A stretch of DNA of 64,000 bases from Devosia yakushimensis. Its GTDB lineage: Bacteria > Pseudomonadota > Alphaproteobacteria > Rhizobiales > Devosiaceae. Below, piece by piece: positions 26,948-34,996 of this stretch. Under the pieces are notes generated by a model. That model was not told where the DNA came from. It did no database searches and worked only from the letters and a program-made list of their open reading frames with translations. The stretch is taken from NCBI RefSeq assembly GCF_030159855.1, contig NZ_BSNG01000001.1:186001-250000 (forward strand), given 5' to 3'. Positions within the stretch are counted from its first letter, which is position 1. The number at the start of each line of letters is the position of its first letter. A program made the position numbers and the translations under genes.

Positions 26948-27972
26948 CGGCAATCGGCGCCATTACTGCCAGCCGCCGCCAGCACGGGCGGAATTACGCA
27001 TTCCTGACGGGCATGCTCCTGCTGCTGGTCGTCGCAATTTTCGTGCTGACGCTGTCGCTGGGGCAGAGCTTCACGCCGCCCGGCGAGGTGCTTCGCGTTC
27101 TGTTTGGCGAAGAGGTGCAGGGCGCTAGTTTTGCAGTGGGGCAGTTGCGCTTGCCGCGCGCCGTGCTCGCCATATTGGCGGGGCTGAGCTTTGGTCTGGC
27201 GGGCGTCGCCTTCCAGATCATGCCGCGCAATCCGCTGGCCAGCCCCGATATTATCGGCATCAGCTCGGGCGCCAGCGCGGCGGCGGTCTTTGCGATTGTC
27301 GTGCTGTCGCTCAAGGGCGCCGCAGTATCGGTTTTCGCGGTCAGCGGTGGTCTGGTGGTGGCGTTGCTGGTCTATGCCCTCTCGTTCCGCAATGGCGCGG
27401 CGGGAACGCGGCTCATACTGGTCGGCATCGGGGTTTCGGCCATGCTGGAAAGCGTTGTGGCCTATATCCTCTCCCAGGCGGCGGATTGGAACCTGCAGGA
27501 AGCATTGCGCTGGCTGACCGGCAGTCTCAACGGCGCCCAGCTCGGTCAGGCCATTCCCCTGCTCGCCGCCCTGGCCGTATTCGGCAGCCTGCTGCTGAGC
27601 CAGGCGCGGAGCCTCGACCTGCTGCGGCTGGGCGACGACACCGCGGCTGCCCTGGGCGTTCGTGTCGGCCGGACGCGGATTGCGATCATCGTCGCCGCGG
27701 TCGGGCTTATCGCCACGGCGACGGCGGTTACCGGGCCGATCGCCTTTATCGCGTTTCTGTCCGGGCCGATTGCCGCCCGCATCGTGGGTTCACGCGGTTC
27801 GCTCTTGATCCCCGCGGCGCTGGTGGGTGCGCTCCTGGTGTTGGCGGGGGATTATGCCGGCCAGTTCCTGCTGCCGGCGCGCTATCCGGTGGGGGTGGTG
27901 ACGGGGGTGCTGGGCGCGCCCTATCTTATCTATCTCATCGTGCGCGCCAACAGGAGCGGCAGCTCTCTCTAA
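26944..27972 (+). CDS. FecCD-family iron-siderophore ABC permease 2
   Basis: A 342-residue partner of the preceding permease. It carries the same hallmarks (QLRLPRAVLAILAGLSFGLA, QIMPRNPLASPDIIGISSGA, GPIAFIAFLSGPIAARIVGS). It starts at GTG 26944 and overlaps the previous stop by 4 bases. The expected ATP-binding subunit does not follow; the next gene is a convergent MarR regulator. An ATPase must come from elsewhere. Confidence 0.93.
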   Translation: MTAIGAITASRRQHGRNYAFLTGMLLLLVVAIFVLTLSLGQSFTPPGEVLRVLFGEEVQGASFAVGQLRLPRAVLAILAGLSFGLAGVAFQIMPRNPLASPDIIGISSGASAAAVFAIVVLSLKGAAVSVFAVSGGLVVALLVYALSFRNGAAGTRLILVGIGVSAMLESVVAYILSQAADWNLQEALRWLTGSLNGAQLGQAIPLLAALAVFGSLLLSQARSLDLLRLGDDTAAALGVRVGRTRIAIIVAAVGLIATATAVTGPIAFIAFLSGPIAARIVGSRGSLLIPAALVGALLVLAGDYAGQFLLPARYPVGVVTGVLGAPYLIYLIVRANRSGSSL

Positions 27973-27976
27973 GCAC

Positions 27977-28426
27977 CTAGATCAGAGGCGCACGGCTATC
28001 TTCATTCTTGGCGTCGACCAGCTTGGTCAGCAGGCGCAGGAATTGGGGCTGCTCATCTTCCGAGAGACCGGCGAGAATCTTCTGCTGTGCCCGGTCGACG
28101 GCCGGCTGGCAGCGTTCCAGCTCGTCGCGGCCGGCTTCGGTCAGGGCAAGCAGGCGCGCCCGCCGGTCATTGGGGTTGACGCTGCGTGCCACCAGGCCCT
28201 TGGTCAGCAGGCGATCCACCACGCCGCCCAACGTCACCTTGTCCAGCGCAACCAGCCGGGCCAGCGTCGCCTGATCCATTCCCGGCTTGGCCGCGACCTT
28301 GTCCAGCACGGCATATTGCACCGGCGTCAGGTCATGCCCGGCGGCGGAGAGCTCGCGCAGGAATATGGCGACGGCCGATTGCTGGAGGCGGCGGATCAAA
28401 AAGCCCGGGGGCTGTCTGCTGGTCAT
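27977..28426 (-). CDS. MarR-family repressor of the gentisate operon
   Basis: A 149-residue winged-helix regulator. The HTH is DQATLARLVALDKVTLGGVV, the wing VARSVNPNDRRARLLALTEA, with helical dimerisation ends. The ATG at 28426 is 6 bases after AAAGG; the ATG at 28432 abuts that site and is less likely. It is divergent from gentisate dioxygenase with a 14-bp near-perfect palindrome between them, so repression relieved by an aromatic ligand is likely. Convergent with the siderophore operon, with only a 4-base gap. Confidence 0.9.
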   Translation of the reverse strand: MTSRQPPGFLIRRLQQSAVAIFLRELSAAGHDLTPVQYAVLDKVAAKPGMDQATLARLVALDKVTLGGVVDRLLTKGLVARSVNPNDRRARLLALTEAGRDELERCQPAVDRAQQKILAGLSEDEQPQFLRLLTKLVDAKNEDSRAPLI

Positions 28427-28493
28427 TTTCATCCTTTGTCTGCCTGCCGTTTCTAACCCGCAAAAAGCGGCAGAACCAGACTTGCCAAATTTA

Positions 28494-28507
28494 GTGAGTA
28501 TACTTAC
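28494..28507. promoter_or_regulatory. Candidate MarR operator
   Basis: GTGAGTATACTTAC, symmetric at 12 of 14 positions around AGTATACT, midway between the divergent MarR and gentisate dioxygenase starts. Confidence 0.55.
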
Positions 28508-28563
28508 CATTTGCGGAGAGGACAGCCACATAATGGTTGCCCCGCAAGGAGGAGGATTTCGCC

Positions 28564-29655
28564 ATGGCTGAAAGCGCCAAGCCGCATGGCATGCAGCCGG
28601 AGGAGACGCCCGAGCTGGCCGAGCTTTATGCCGGGTTTGCCCGCCATTCCATCATGCCGCTCTGGACCCAGATCGGGGACCTCATGCCGCGTCATCCGCG
28701 CCCCAAGGCGGTGCCCCATCTTTGGCGCTGGGCCGATCTCTATCCGCTGGCGCAAAAGGCGGGTGAGCTGGTTCCGGTAGGCAGGGGCGGGGAAAGGCGC
28801 GCGTTGGGCCTGGGCAATCCGGGGCTTAGCGGCAATGCCTATATTTCCCCCACGCTCTGGGCGGCCATCCAATATCTGGGGCCGCATGAAACGGCGCCCG
28901 AACACCGCCATTCGCAAAATGCCTTCCGCTTCGTGGTCGAGGGGGAGGGAGTGTGGACCGTGGTCAATGGCGATCCGGTGCGGATGGGCCGGGGCGATTT
29001 CCTGTTGACGCCCGGCTGGAATTTCCACGGCCACCACAATGCCACCGACAAGCCCATGGCCTGGATCGATGGCCTCGATATTCCCTTTTCCTACCAGAAC
29101 GATGTGGGCTTTTTCGAATTCGGTGCCGACCGGGTGACCGATTATGCCACGCCCGATATTTCGCGCAGCGAGCGGCTCTGGTGCCATCCGGGCCTGCGGC
29201 CACTTTCGGGTTTGTCCGATACCGTGTCCTCGCCCATTGGCGCCTATCGCTGGGAGCATACCGACAGGGCCCTCAACGGCCAATTGCTGCTGGAAGAAGA
29301 GGGGCATCCCGCCACGATTGCCGAGGGGCATGCCGCCATCCGCTATATCAATCCCACCACCGGGGGCGATGTGATGCCCACCATAAGGGCGGAATTTCAT
29401 CGTCTGCGGCCTGGTGTCGTGACGCAAAGGCGGCGTGAGGTCGGCTCCAGCGTCTTCCAGGTGTTCGAAGGGGGTGGCCGGGTCGAGCTGGGTGAACAGA
29501 GCCATAGCCTCGAGATGGGCGATCTTTTCGTCGTGCCCTCCTGGGTGCCCTGGACGATCGCGGCGGAAAGCCAGCTCGATCTCTTCCGCTTTTCCGATGC
29601 ACCCATCATGGAACGGCTCAATTTCGCCCGCAGCGCGGTCGGGCCGGACGCCTAG
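28564..29655 (+). CDS. gtdA: Gentisate 1,2-dioxygenase
   Basis: Fe(II) bicupin enzyme that opens gentisate to maleylpyruvate. The 363-residue product has N-terminal PLWTQIGDLMPRHPRPKAVP, first cupin with metal-binding HRHSQNAFRFVVEGEG, LLTPGWNFHGHHN, and a second cupin (VFEGGGRVELGEQSHSLEMG, FVVPSWVPW). The ATG at 28564 follows AAGGAGGAGG. It heads a tight operon with the two later pathway enzymes, which supports this over 1-hydroxy-2-naphthoate or salicylate dioxygenase. Confidence 0.93.
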   Translation: MAESAKPHGMQPEETPELAELYAGFARHSIMPLWTQIGDLMPRHPRPKAVPHLWRWADLYPLAQKAGELVPVGRGGERRALGLGNPGLSGNAYISPTLWAAIQYLGPHETAPEHRHSQNAFRFVVEGEGVWTVVNGDPVRMGRGDFLLTPGWNFHGHHNATDKPMAWIDGLDIPFSYQNDVGFFEFGADRVTDYATPDISRSERLWCHPGLRPLSGLSDTVSSPIGAYRWEHTDRALNGQLLLEEEGHPATIAEGHAAIRYINPTTGGDVMPTIRAEFHRLRPGVVTQRRREVGSSVFQVFEGGGRVELGEQSHSLEMGDLFVVPSWVPWTIAAESQLDLFRFSDAPIMERLNFARSAVGPDA

Positions 29656-29656
29656 A

Positions 29657-30232
29657 ATGGGTGAAACGCTTGAGCAAGCGCGGACCCGGCTGCGGCAAAG
29701 GCTGGGTTCGGGCGCGCGGTTCGACTCTGCCGCGGCGCCAGCCACGGAGCTATTGACCATGCGGCTGGCGCGGGCGGCTTGCCTCCGCCAATTGTCGCAC
29801 ATTGGCGATGACGATCTGGAACTGATCGGATTGGCCAGGCTTGTTGCCGAGCTGGGCTGCACGGCCCGGCTCATTGCCGAAGCTTTCGAGGCTCTGTCCG
29901 GGCATGATGGCATAGAGGGCGACGAAGCCGAACGTGGCGACAGCCTCGTCGCGGAAATCGTCCTGGCGCAAACCCTGCCGGGGCGGGCGCTACGCTCGCT
30001 TTACCTGCATGCCCTGCAACATCTCGATGTGGCCTGCCGCGACATGGATGGGTCGGGCTGGAGCGCCCGGCTGACCCTTCCCGGCCTCGTTGCCGCCACC
30101 CCCGCCGAGGCGCTGGGTCGCATGAGCGCGCTGCTCCAGGCGGGCGCCACGGCTTTCCAATTCTATGCCGATCACGGCCAGCCCGCTCTGGCTTTCCCCT
30201 CGCAATCGCAGATTTTCGGAGTGCCGTCATGA
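29657..30232 (+). CDS. Unknown protein inside the gentisate operon
   Basis: A 191-residue, mostly helical, soluble protein (RLARAACLRQLSHIGDDDLE, ALRSLYLHALQHLDVACRDM, ALGRMSALLQAGATAFQFY). No signal peptide, no membrane segment and no cofactor motif seen. It starts one base after the dioxygenase stop and overlaps the next gene by 4 bases, so it is surely co-expressed with the pathway. Candidate for a new accessory protein or a diverged pathway component. I do not recognise a family. Confidence 0.75.
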   Translation: MGETLEQARTRLRQRLGSGARFDSAAAPATELLTMRLARAACLRQLSHIGDDDLELIGLARLVAELGCTARLIAEAFEALSGHDGIEGDEAERGDSLVAEIVLAQTLPGRALRSLYLHALQHLDVACRDMDGSGWSARLTLPGLVAATPAEALGRMSALLQAGATAFQFYADHGQPALAFPSQSQIFGVPS

Positions 30233-30927
30233 CGGACCGCCTGTTTCCCTCGCCCGCCTGGCCCACCGTTCCGGTGGAAGGGCGAAGCCAGCTTTATCCC
30301 GTGCACCGCATCTTCTGTGTGGGCCGCAATTATGCCGACCATGCCAAGGAAATGGGCGTGGAAGTGGATCGCGAAGCGCCGTTCTATTTCCTCAAGGACG
30401 CCCAGGCGCTGGTGCCGAGTGGGGACGTCGTGGCCTATCCGCCGGGTACGGCCAATTATCACTACGAAATGGAGCTGGTGATCGCCATCGGCGCCGATGC
30501 TTTCCGGGCCGACCGTGCGGGTGCAGCGGCGGCCATATTCGGCTATGCGTCGGGCCTCGACATGACGCGGCGCGATCTGCAGCTCGAGGCCCGGGCCAAG
30601 CAGCGGCCCTGGGACCTGGGCAAGAATTTCGAGCGGTCCGCCGTCATCGCGCCCATTGTCGAGGCTGCCGCCTTCGGCGAGGTGGGGCCGCAACGCATCA
30701 CGCTCAATGTCAATGGCGAGACGCGGCAGGATGCCCATCTCTCCGATCTCGTCTGGTCGCCCGCCGATCTGGTCGAGCATTTGTCGGGTTATTACCATCT
30801 CATGCCGGGCGATCTCATCTATACCGGCACGCCGGCCGGGGTGGGCGCGGTGCTGGCCGGAGACCGCATCGTGGGCAGTATCGAGGGCCTCCCCGAAGTG
30901 CGGCTGACCATCGGGCCGGCGGCATGA
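30229..30927 (+). CDS. Fumarylpyruvate hydrolase (FAH family)
   Basis: Cleaves fumarylpyruvate to fumarate and pyruvate, the last step of the gentisate route. The 232-residue product has FAH-fold motifs: VHRIFCVGRNYADHAKEMG, NYHYEMELVIAIG with the metal-binding acidic residues, and GDLIYTGTPAGVG. Overlaps both neighbours by 4 bases. The context with gentisate dioxygenase and a GST-type isomerase sets the substrate. Confidence 0.9.
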   Translation: MTDRLFPSPAWPTVPVEGRSQLYPVHRIFCVGRNYADHAKEMGVEVDREAPFYFLKDAQALVPSGDVVAYPPGTANYHYEMELVIAIGADAFRADRAGAAAAIFGYASGLDMTRRDLQLEARAKQRPWDLGKNFERSAVIAPIVEAAAFGEVGPQRITLNVNGETRQDAHLSDLVWSPADLVEHLSGYYHLMPGDLIYTGTPAGVGAVLAGDRIVGSIEGLPEVRLTIGPAA

Positions 30928-31565
30928 TCTTTCACGGCTATTTCCGCTCCTCGGCTGCCTGGCGCTGCCGCATCGCTTTCAATCTCAAGGAGATTTCTCC
31001 CGAGCAGACCCGTTTCGTCCATTTGCGGCGCGGTGGTGGCGAACAGAACCAGCCGGCCTATCGCGCCATCAATCCGCAGGGCCTGGTGCCTGCGCTAGAG
31101 ACCGAAGCGGGTGTGCTGACCCAGTCGCTCGCCATTATCGAATGGCTGGATGAAACCCAGCCGGGACCCAGGCTCGTGCCGGAGGACGCGTTCCAGCGCG
31201 CCAGGGTGCGGGGCTTTGCCCAGGCCATAGCCTGCGATATCCACCCCCTGCACAATCTGCGCGTGCTCGGCTATCTCGGCCAGCATTTCGGCCAGGACCA
31301 GGCGGGCAAGGACGCCTGGTGCCGCCATTGGATCGCTGCGGGACTCGAGGCCTGCGAGGCCATGGTATCGCCCGATAGCCCGTTCTGTTTCGGCGACCAG
31401 CCGGGCCTTGCCGAAATCTGCCTCGTACCGCAAATGGCTTCGGCCGGCCGGTTCGGACTCGATACCGGCCATCTGCCCCGCCTCACTGCCATCACCGCCC
31501 GCTGCAACGGGCTCGACGCCTTTGCCCTGGCCGCCCCCGCGCGGCAGCCCGATTTCGAGGAATGA
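30924..31565 (+). CDS. Maleylpyruvate isomerase (zeta-class GST)
   Basis: Glutathione-dependent cis-trans isomerase turning maleylpyruvate into fumarylpyruvate. The 213-residue product has the zeta-GST N-terminal motif YFRSSAAWRCRIAFNLK (SSxxxRxR active-site region), NPQGLVPALE and QSLAIIEWLDE, then CDIHPLHNLRVL. The operon position completes the gentisate pathway: dioxygenase, isomerase, hydrolase. The stop overlaps or abuts the GH3 gene that follows. Confidence 0.92.
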   Translation: MIFHGYFRSSAAWRCRIAFNLKEISPEQTRFVHLRRGGGEQNQPAYRAINPQGLVPALETEAGVLTQSLAIIEWLDETQPGPRLVPEDAFQRARVRGFAQAIACDIHPLHNLRVLGYLGQHFGQDQAGKDAWCRHWIAAGLEACEAMVSPDSPFCFGDQPGLAEICLVPQMASAGRFGLDTGHLPRLTAITARCNGLDAFALAAPARQPDFEE

Positions 31566-31567
31566 CC

Positions 31568-33244
31568 ATGACCGACCAGACTCTCGACCTGCTGCGTCAG
31601 GCGCCGTTCCATCTCGATGAGGAAGCCGTGGCGTGGGTGGCCGACACCGCCACGCGTCTTGAGGGCGACAGCAGGCTGATGCAGCTTTTCGTCATCGGCA
31701 TGCATGGTCCGGTGGGGGCCTGGACCGACGAGATCGCGCAATTGCGGCCCGGTGGGGTCATGCGCTTCTTTTCGGCCGATGGCGCGGCCGAGGCCGGGCT
31801 GCTCGATCGCCTGCAGGACGAAGCCGAGGTGCCGCTGCTGGTCTCAGCCGATCTCGAAGGCTCGCGCATGAGCCTGGCTTTCGGCACCACCGTCCCCAAT
31901 CCGCTGGCGCTCGCGGCAGTGAACGATGTGGCGCTGACCGAGGGGATTTCCCGCATCATGGCCGAAGAGGCGCGAGCGGTTGGGGTCAATTGGTCCTATA
32001 CGCCGGTGCTCGATATCAATGCCGCCTTCCGCTCGCCTATCGTGGCTACGCGCGGCTATGGCGCCGAGATCGACCGCATCGAGGCTCACGCGCTGACCCA
32101 GGCCAAGGCGTTTCAGCAGGCAGGCGTCGCCGCCTGCGTCAAGCATTGGCCGGGCGAGGGGTTCGACGATCGGGACCAGCATTTGCTGACCACGGTCAAT
32201 CCGCTGTCCATGGACGAATGGGAGGCTCATTTTGGGCGGCTTTATCGCGCTGCCATTGCCGAGGGTGTGCTCTCGGTCATGTCCGCCCATATCGCGCTGC
32301 CCTCGTTTGTCCGGGAGGGGGAGAGCGAAGCCGGGCTCGAGGCCTTCCGACCCGCTTCGCTCTCCACGGCGCTGACCACCGATCTGCTGCGCGGGCGGCT
32401 GGGCTTTAACGGGTTGATCGTTTCCGATGCCTCGGAAATGGCGGGGGTGACGTCCTTCATGGATGTCGCCCAGGCCAAGGTCGAAATGCTGCGTGCCGGC
32501 TGCGACATGATCCTCTTTTCCCAGGATGTGCCGCGCGACCTCGGCGCCATCAAGGCGGCGCTGGCCGATGGCAGCCTGTCCCGGAGCCGGGTCGATGAAG
32601 CGCTGCTGCGCGTGCTCGGGCTCAAGGCGGCGCTGGGCCTGCACAAGGCCGGGCGCGTGCCGGCCGCCGCGCGCCTGACGCAATTGGGCAAGCCGGAAGC
32701 CGAGGCGCTTGCCCGCGCGGGTTTCCAGCGGGCGCCGACCCTGGTCAAGGATGTGCAGAACCTTTTTCCGATCTCGCCCGACCGGCACAAGCGGGTGCTG
32801 TTCGTCACCGGCGGCATCGTCTCCCCGATCCATGGCGCGTCCATGGCTTTCGCCTTGCCCGATCTCATGCGCCAGCGCGGCTTTGCGGTGGATGTGCATG
32901 TGGCGGGCGATGCCATACCGACGGGGCAATATGATCTGGTACTCTATGGGCTGGGCGAGGAGACCCTGCTGACCCGCGGCCGGATTTTCCTCGACTGGCT
33001 AGGGCTGATGGGCAATTTCCGGCTGTCCATGCGGCGCACCTGGCACGAAATGCCCACCGCCATGGTCTCGTTCGGCTACCCCTATTACCTCTATGACGCC
33101 CCGCGCATGCCCGCCTATGTCAACGCCTATTGCACGTCCGACGAGATGCAGGAGGCGGTGCTGGACTGCATGATGGGGCTGCGTCCCTTTGCCGGCCAAT
33201 CGCCGGTCGACGCCTTTTGCGGGCTCGAGGATGCCCGCTACTGA
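31568..33244 (+). CDS. Glycoside hydrolase family 3 protein, NagZ-like
   Basis: A 558-residue cytoplasmic enzyme (no signal peptide). The GH3 TIM-barrel has KHWPGEG (192-198) and the Asp-x-His dyad DQH (203-205), which in NagZ supplies the general acid/base. The nucleophile is D287 in VSDASEM. The dyad places it with N-acetylhexosaminidase-type GH3 enzymes rather than plain beta-glucosidases. A C-terminal alpha/beta domain (about 400-558) is extra to NagZ. The ATG at 31568 has GAGGA 6 bases upstream; ATG 31562 is the alternative. It follows the isomerase with no gap, so it is transcribed with the gentisate genes. Confidence 0.88.
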   Translation: MTDQTLDLLRQAPFHLDEEAVAWVADTATRLEGDSRLMQLFVIGMHGPVGAWTDEIAQLRPGGVMRFFSADGAAEAGLLDRLQDEAEVPLLVSADLEGSRMSLAFGTTVPNPLALAAVNDVALTEGISRIMAEEARAVGVNWSYTPVLDINAAFRSPIVATRGYGAEIDRIEAHALTQAKAFQQAGVAACVKHWPGEGFDDRDQHLLTTVNPLSMDEWEAHFGRLYRAAIAEGVLSVMSAHIALPSFVREGESEAGLEAFRPASLSTALTTDLLRGRLGFNGLIVSDASEMAGVTSFMDVAQAKVEMLRAGCDMILFSQDVPRDLGAIKAALADGSLSRSRVDEALLRVLGLKAALGLHKAGRVPAAARLTQLGKPEAEALARAGFQRAPTLVKDVQNLFPISPDRHKRVLFVTGGIVSPIHGASMAFALPDLMRQRGFAVDVHVAGDAIPTGQYDLVLYGLGEETLLTRGRIFLDWLGLMGNFRLSMRRTWHEMPTAMVSFGYPYYLYDAPRMPAYVNAYCTSDEMQEAVLDCMMGLRPFAGQSPVDAFCGLEDARY

Positions 33245-33362
33245 CCCTATGAAAGCGGCTTATCGCTGCTGGGCGAAATTGCATTTCTCGCTTATCGCGC
33301 CTGCTGCTAGGTCGGAGGGGACGCCGGAATCCGCAAAGGCGGGCGGCAATGGGAGGATTGAG

Positions 33363-34871
33363 ATGACGAAGCGGCTTCTGCCGGCCTTGCTTGCTGCCGC
33401 CTTGCTGGCTGGGGTCGCGCCCGCGGCCATGGCGCAGGTTGCCAACGATGCGGATACGCTCGCGCTCGGCGCGACGATCGACAATACCAGCTTCGACCGC
33501 GCCCAGTTGATGATCGGCCACCAGCTTCAGTACTGGTCGCCGGTTTTCGATACGCTTCTGGTGCGCGAGGCCAATGGCGATATCGGCCCGAACATGGCGA
33601 CCGAATACACCTATAATGGCGATAGCAGCGTGCTCACGCTCAAGCTGCGCGACGGCATCACTTTCAGCGATGGCGCGCCCTTCGATGGCGAGGCGGTCAA
33701 GGCAAACCTGGAATATCTCAAGAGCGGCGCCGGGCAGAACAGCTTCATGGCCGCTTCGATTTCCGAAATCGAGGTGGTTTCGCCCAATGAGGTGAAGCTG
33801 CATCTCAGCGAGCCCGATCCGGGCCTGCTGCAGAACCTGGCTGTCGTCGGCGGCGCCATGGCGTCTCCCGCCACACTGGGCGTTGAAGGGTCTGCCAATA
33901 GCCCGATCGGCTCGGGCCCCTATGTCTACGACACCGCGGCCTCGGTACTCGGCCGCCAATATGTCTATGTCAGAAATCCCAACTATTGGAATGCCGCCGA
34001 TTTCCCGTTCGAGCGGGTCACCATCACCCCGATCAATGACAATGTGGCGCGGCTCAATGCCCTCAAGTCCGGCCAGATCGATGCCGGTATCAGCGAGGCC
34101 CGGGCCGTCGCCGATGCCGAGGCCAATGGCCTGGTGCTCAACCGCGTCGATGTGGACTGGTTCGGCCTGATCATTGCCGACCGCGAGGGCAAAATTGCGC
34201 CGGCGCTAGCCGATCTGCGCGTGCGCAAGGCGCTCAACATGGCCTTCGATGGCGCGTCCATTCTGAAATTCGTCGATCTGGGCTATGGCCGGCTGACGGA
34301 TCAGATTTTCCCATCGACCAGCCAGGCCTATGTCCCTGAACTCGACGAGGTCTATCCGTTCGATCCGGCTGCGGCCAAGGCCCTGCTGGCCGAGGCGGGT
34401 TATCCCGATGGCTTCTCGCTCACCCTGCCGGAAACGACCAATTATGCTGCCTTCAATCCAATTGTGGAGAAATTCCTCAAGGATATCGGCGTCAGCGTAA
34501 AGTGGGAAAAGATCGCGCCCAACGCCACCATTACCGAGCTGCGCTCGGGCAAGTTCCCGGCCTATGTCTTCCAGTTCGGCTATCAGGGCGAGTGGTCGGA
34601 AATCCGCAAATTCGGCTTCCCGGATAGCCCCTGGAACACTTCCAAAGTTGCCGATCCTGCCTTGCTGGAGCTTATCGACAAGGTTCAGTATGCCTCCGGC
34701 GACGCGCAAAATGCGCTCTACAAGGATGTCGGCAGGTACTTTGTCGAGAACGCCTATTATGCGCCGATGTATCGTCGCGACATCATTTATCTGACCAATA
34801 AGGAAACGCTTGTGGATCTGCAGTCGACCAATGTGGTGTCGCCCATCCGCAATTACTCAAAGGCGCAATAA
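33363..34871 (+). CDS. ABC transporter substrate-binding protein, family 5 (peptide/nickel/glycoside type)
   Basis: The 502-residue periplasmic protein has a signal peptide (MTKRLLPALLAAALLAGVAPAAMAQ). The SBP_bac_5 fold shows LTLKLRDGITFSDGAPFDGE, GSGPYVY, RNPNYWN, VRKALNMAFDGASI and AKALLAEAGYPDGFSL. The ATG at 33363 follows GGGAGG. It lies 118 bases after the GH3 gene and on the other side of the LysR gene from its likely permeases (36179-39701). Family 5 proteins bind peptides, opines or oligosaccharides; this locus favours a glycoside. Confidence 0.92.
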   Translation: MTKRLLPALLAAALLAGVAPAAMAQVANDADTLALGATIDNTSFDRAQLMIGHQLQYWSPVFDTLLVREANGDIGPNMATEYTYNGDSSVLTLKLRDGITFSDGAPFDGEAVKANLEYLKSGAGQNSFMAASISEIEVVSPNEVKLHLSEPDPGLLQNLAVVGGAMASPATLGVEGSANSPIGSGPYVYDTAASVLGRQYVYVRNPNYWNAADFPFERVTITPINDNVARLNALKSGQIDAGISEARAVADAEANGLVLNRVDVDWFGLIIADREGKIAPALADLRVRKALNMAFDGASILKFVDLGYGRLTDQIFPSTSQAYVPELDEVYPFDPAAAKALLAEAGYPDGFSLTLPETTNYAAFNPIVEKFLKDIGVSVKWEKIAPNATITELRSGKFPAYVFQFGYQGEWSEIRKFGFPDSPWNTSKVADPALLELIDKVQYASGDAQNALYKDVGRYFVENAYYAPMYRRDIIYLTNKETLVDLQSTNVVSPIRNYSKAQ

Positions 34872-34894
34872 TCGCCAAATCTGCTCGAGCAGAA

Positions 34895-34916
34895 AGGCGG
34901 CCAGCAGTGGCCGCCT
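34895..34916 (+). terminator. Hairpin after the binding-protein gene
   Basis: Perfect 9-bp stem AGGCGGCCA (34895-34903) / TGGCCGCCT (34908-34916), loop GCAG, 23 bases past the stop and before the convergent LysR gene. No T-run, so termination strength is uncertain. Confidence 0.55.
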
Positions 34917-34996
34917 ACCGTGCCCCATATTCGCGATTTCGTGAAGGCGGAGTAGTTCTCCCGGCGTCCTTCGCCAAGCGAGGAAGCGGGCAGCCG

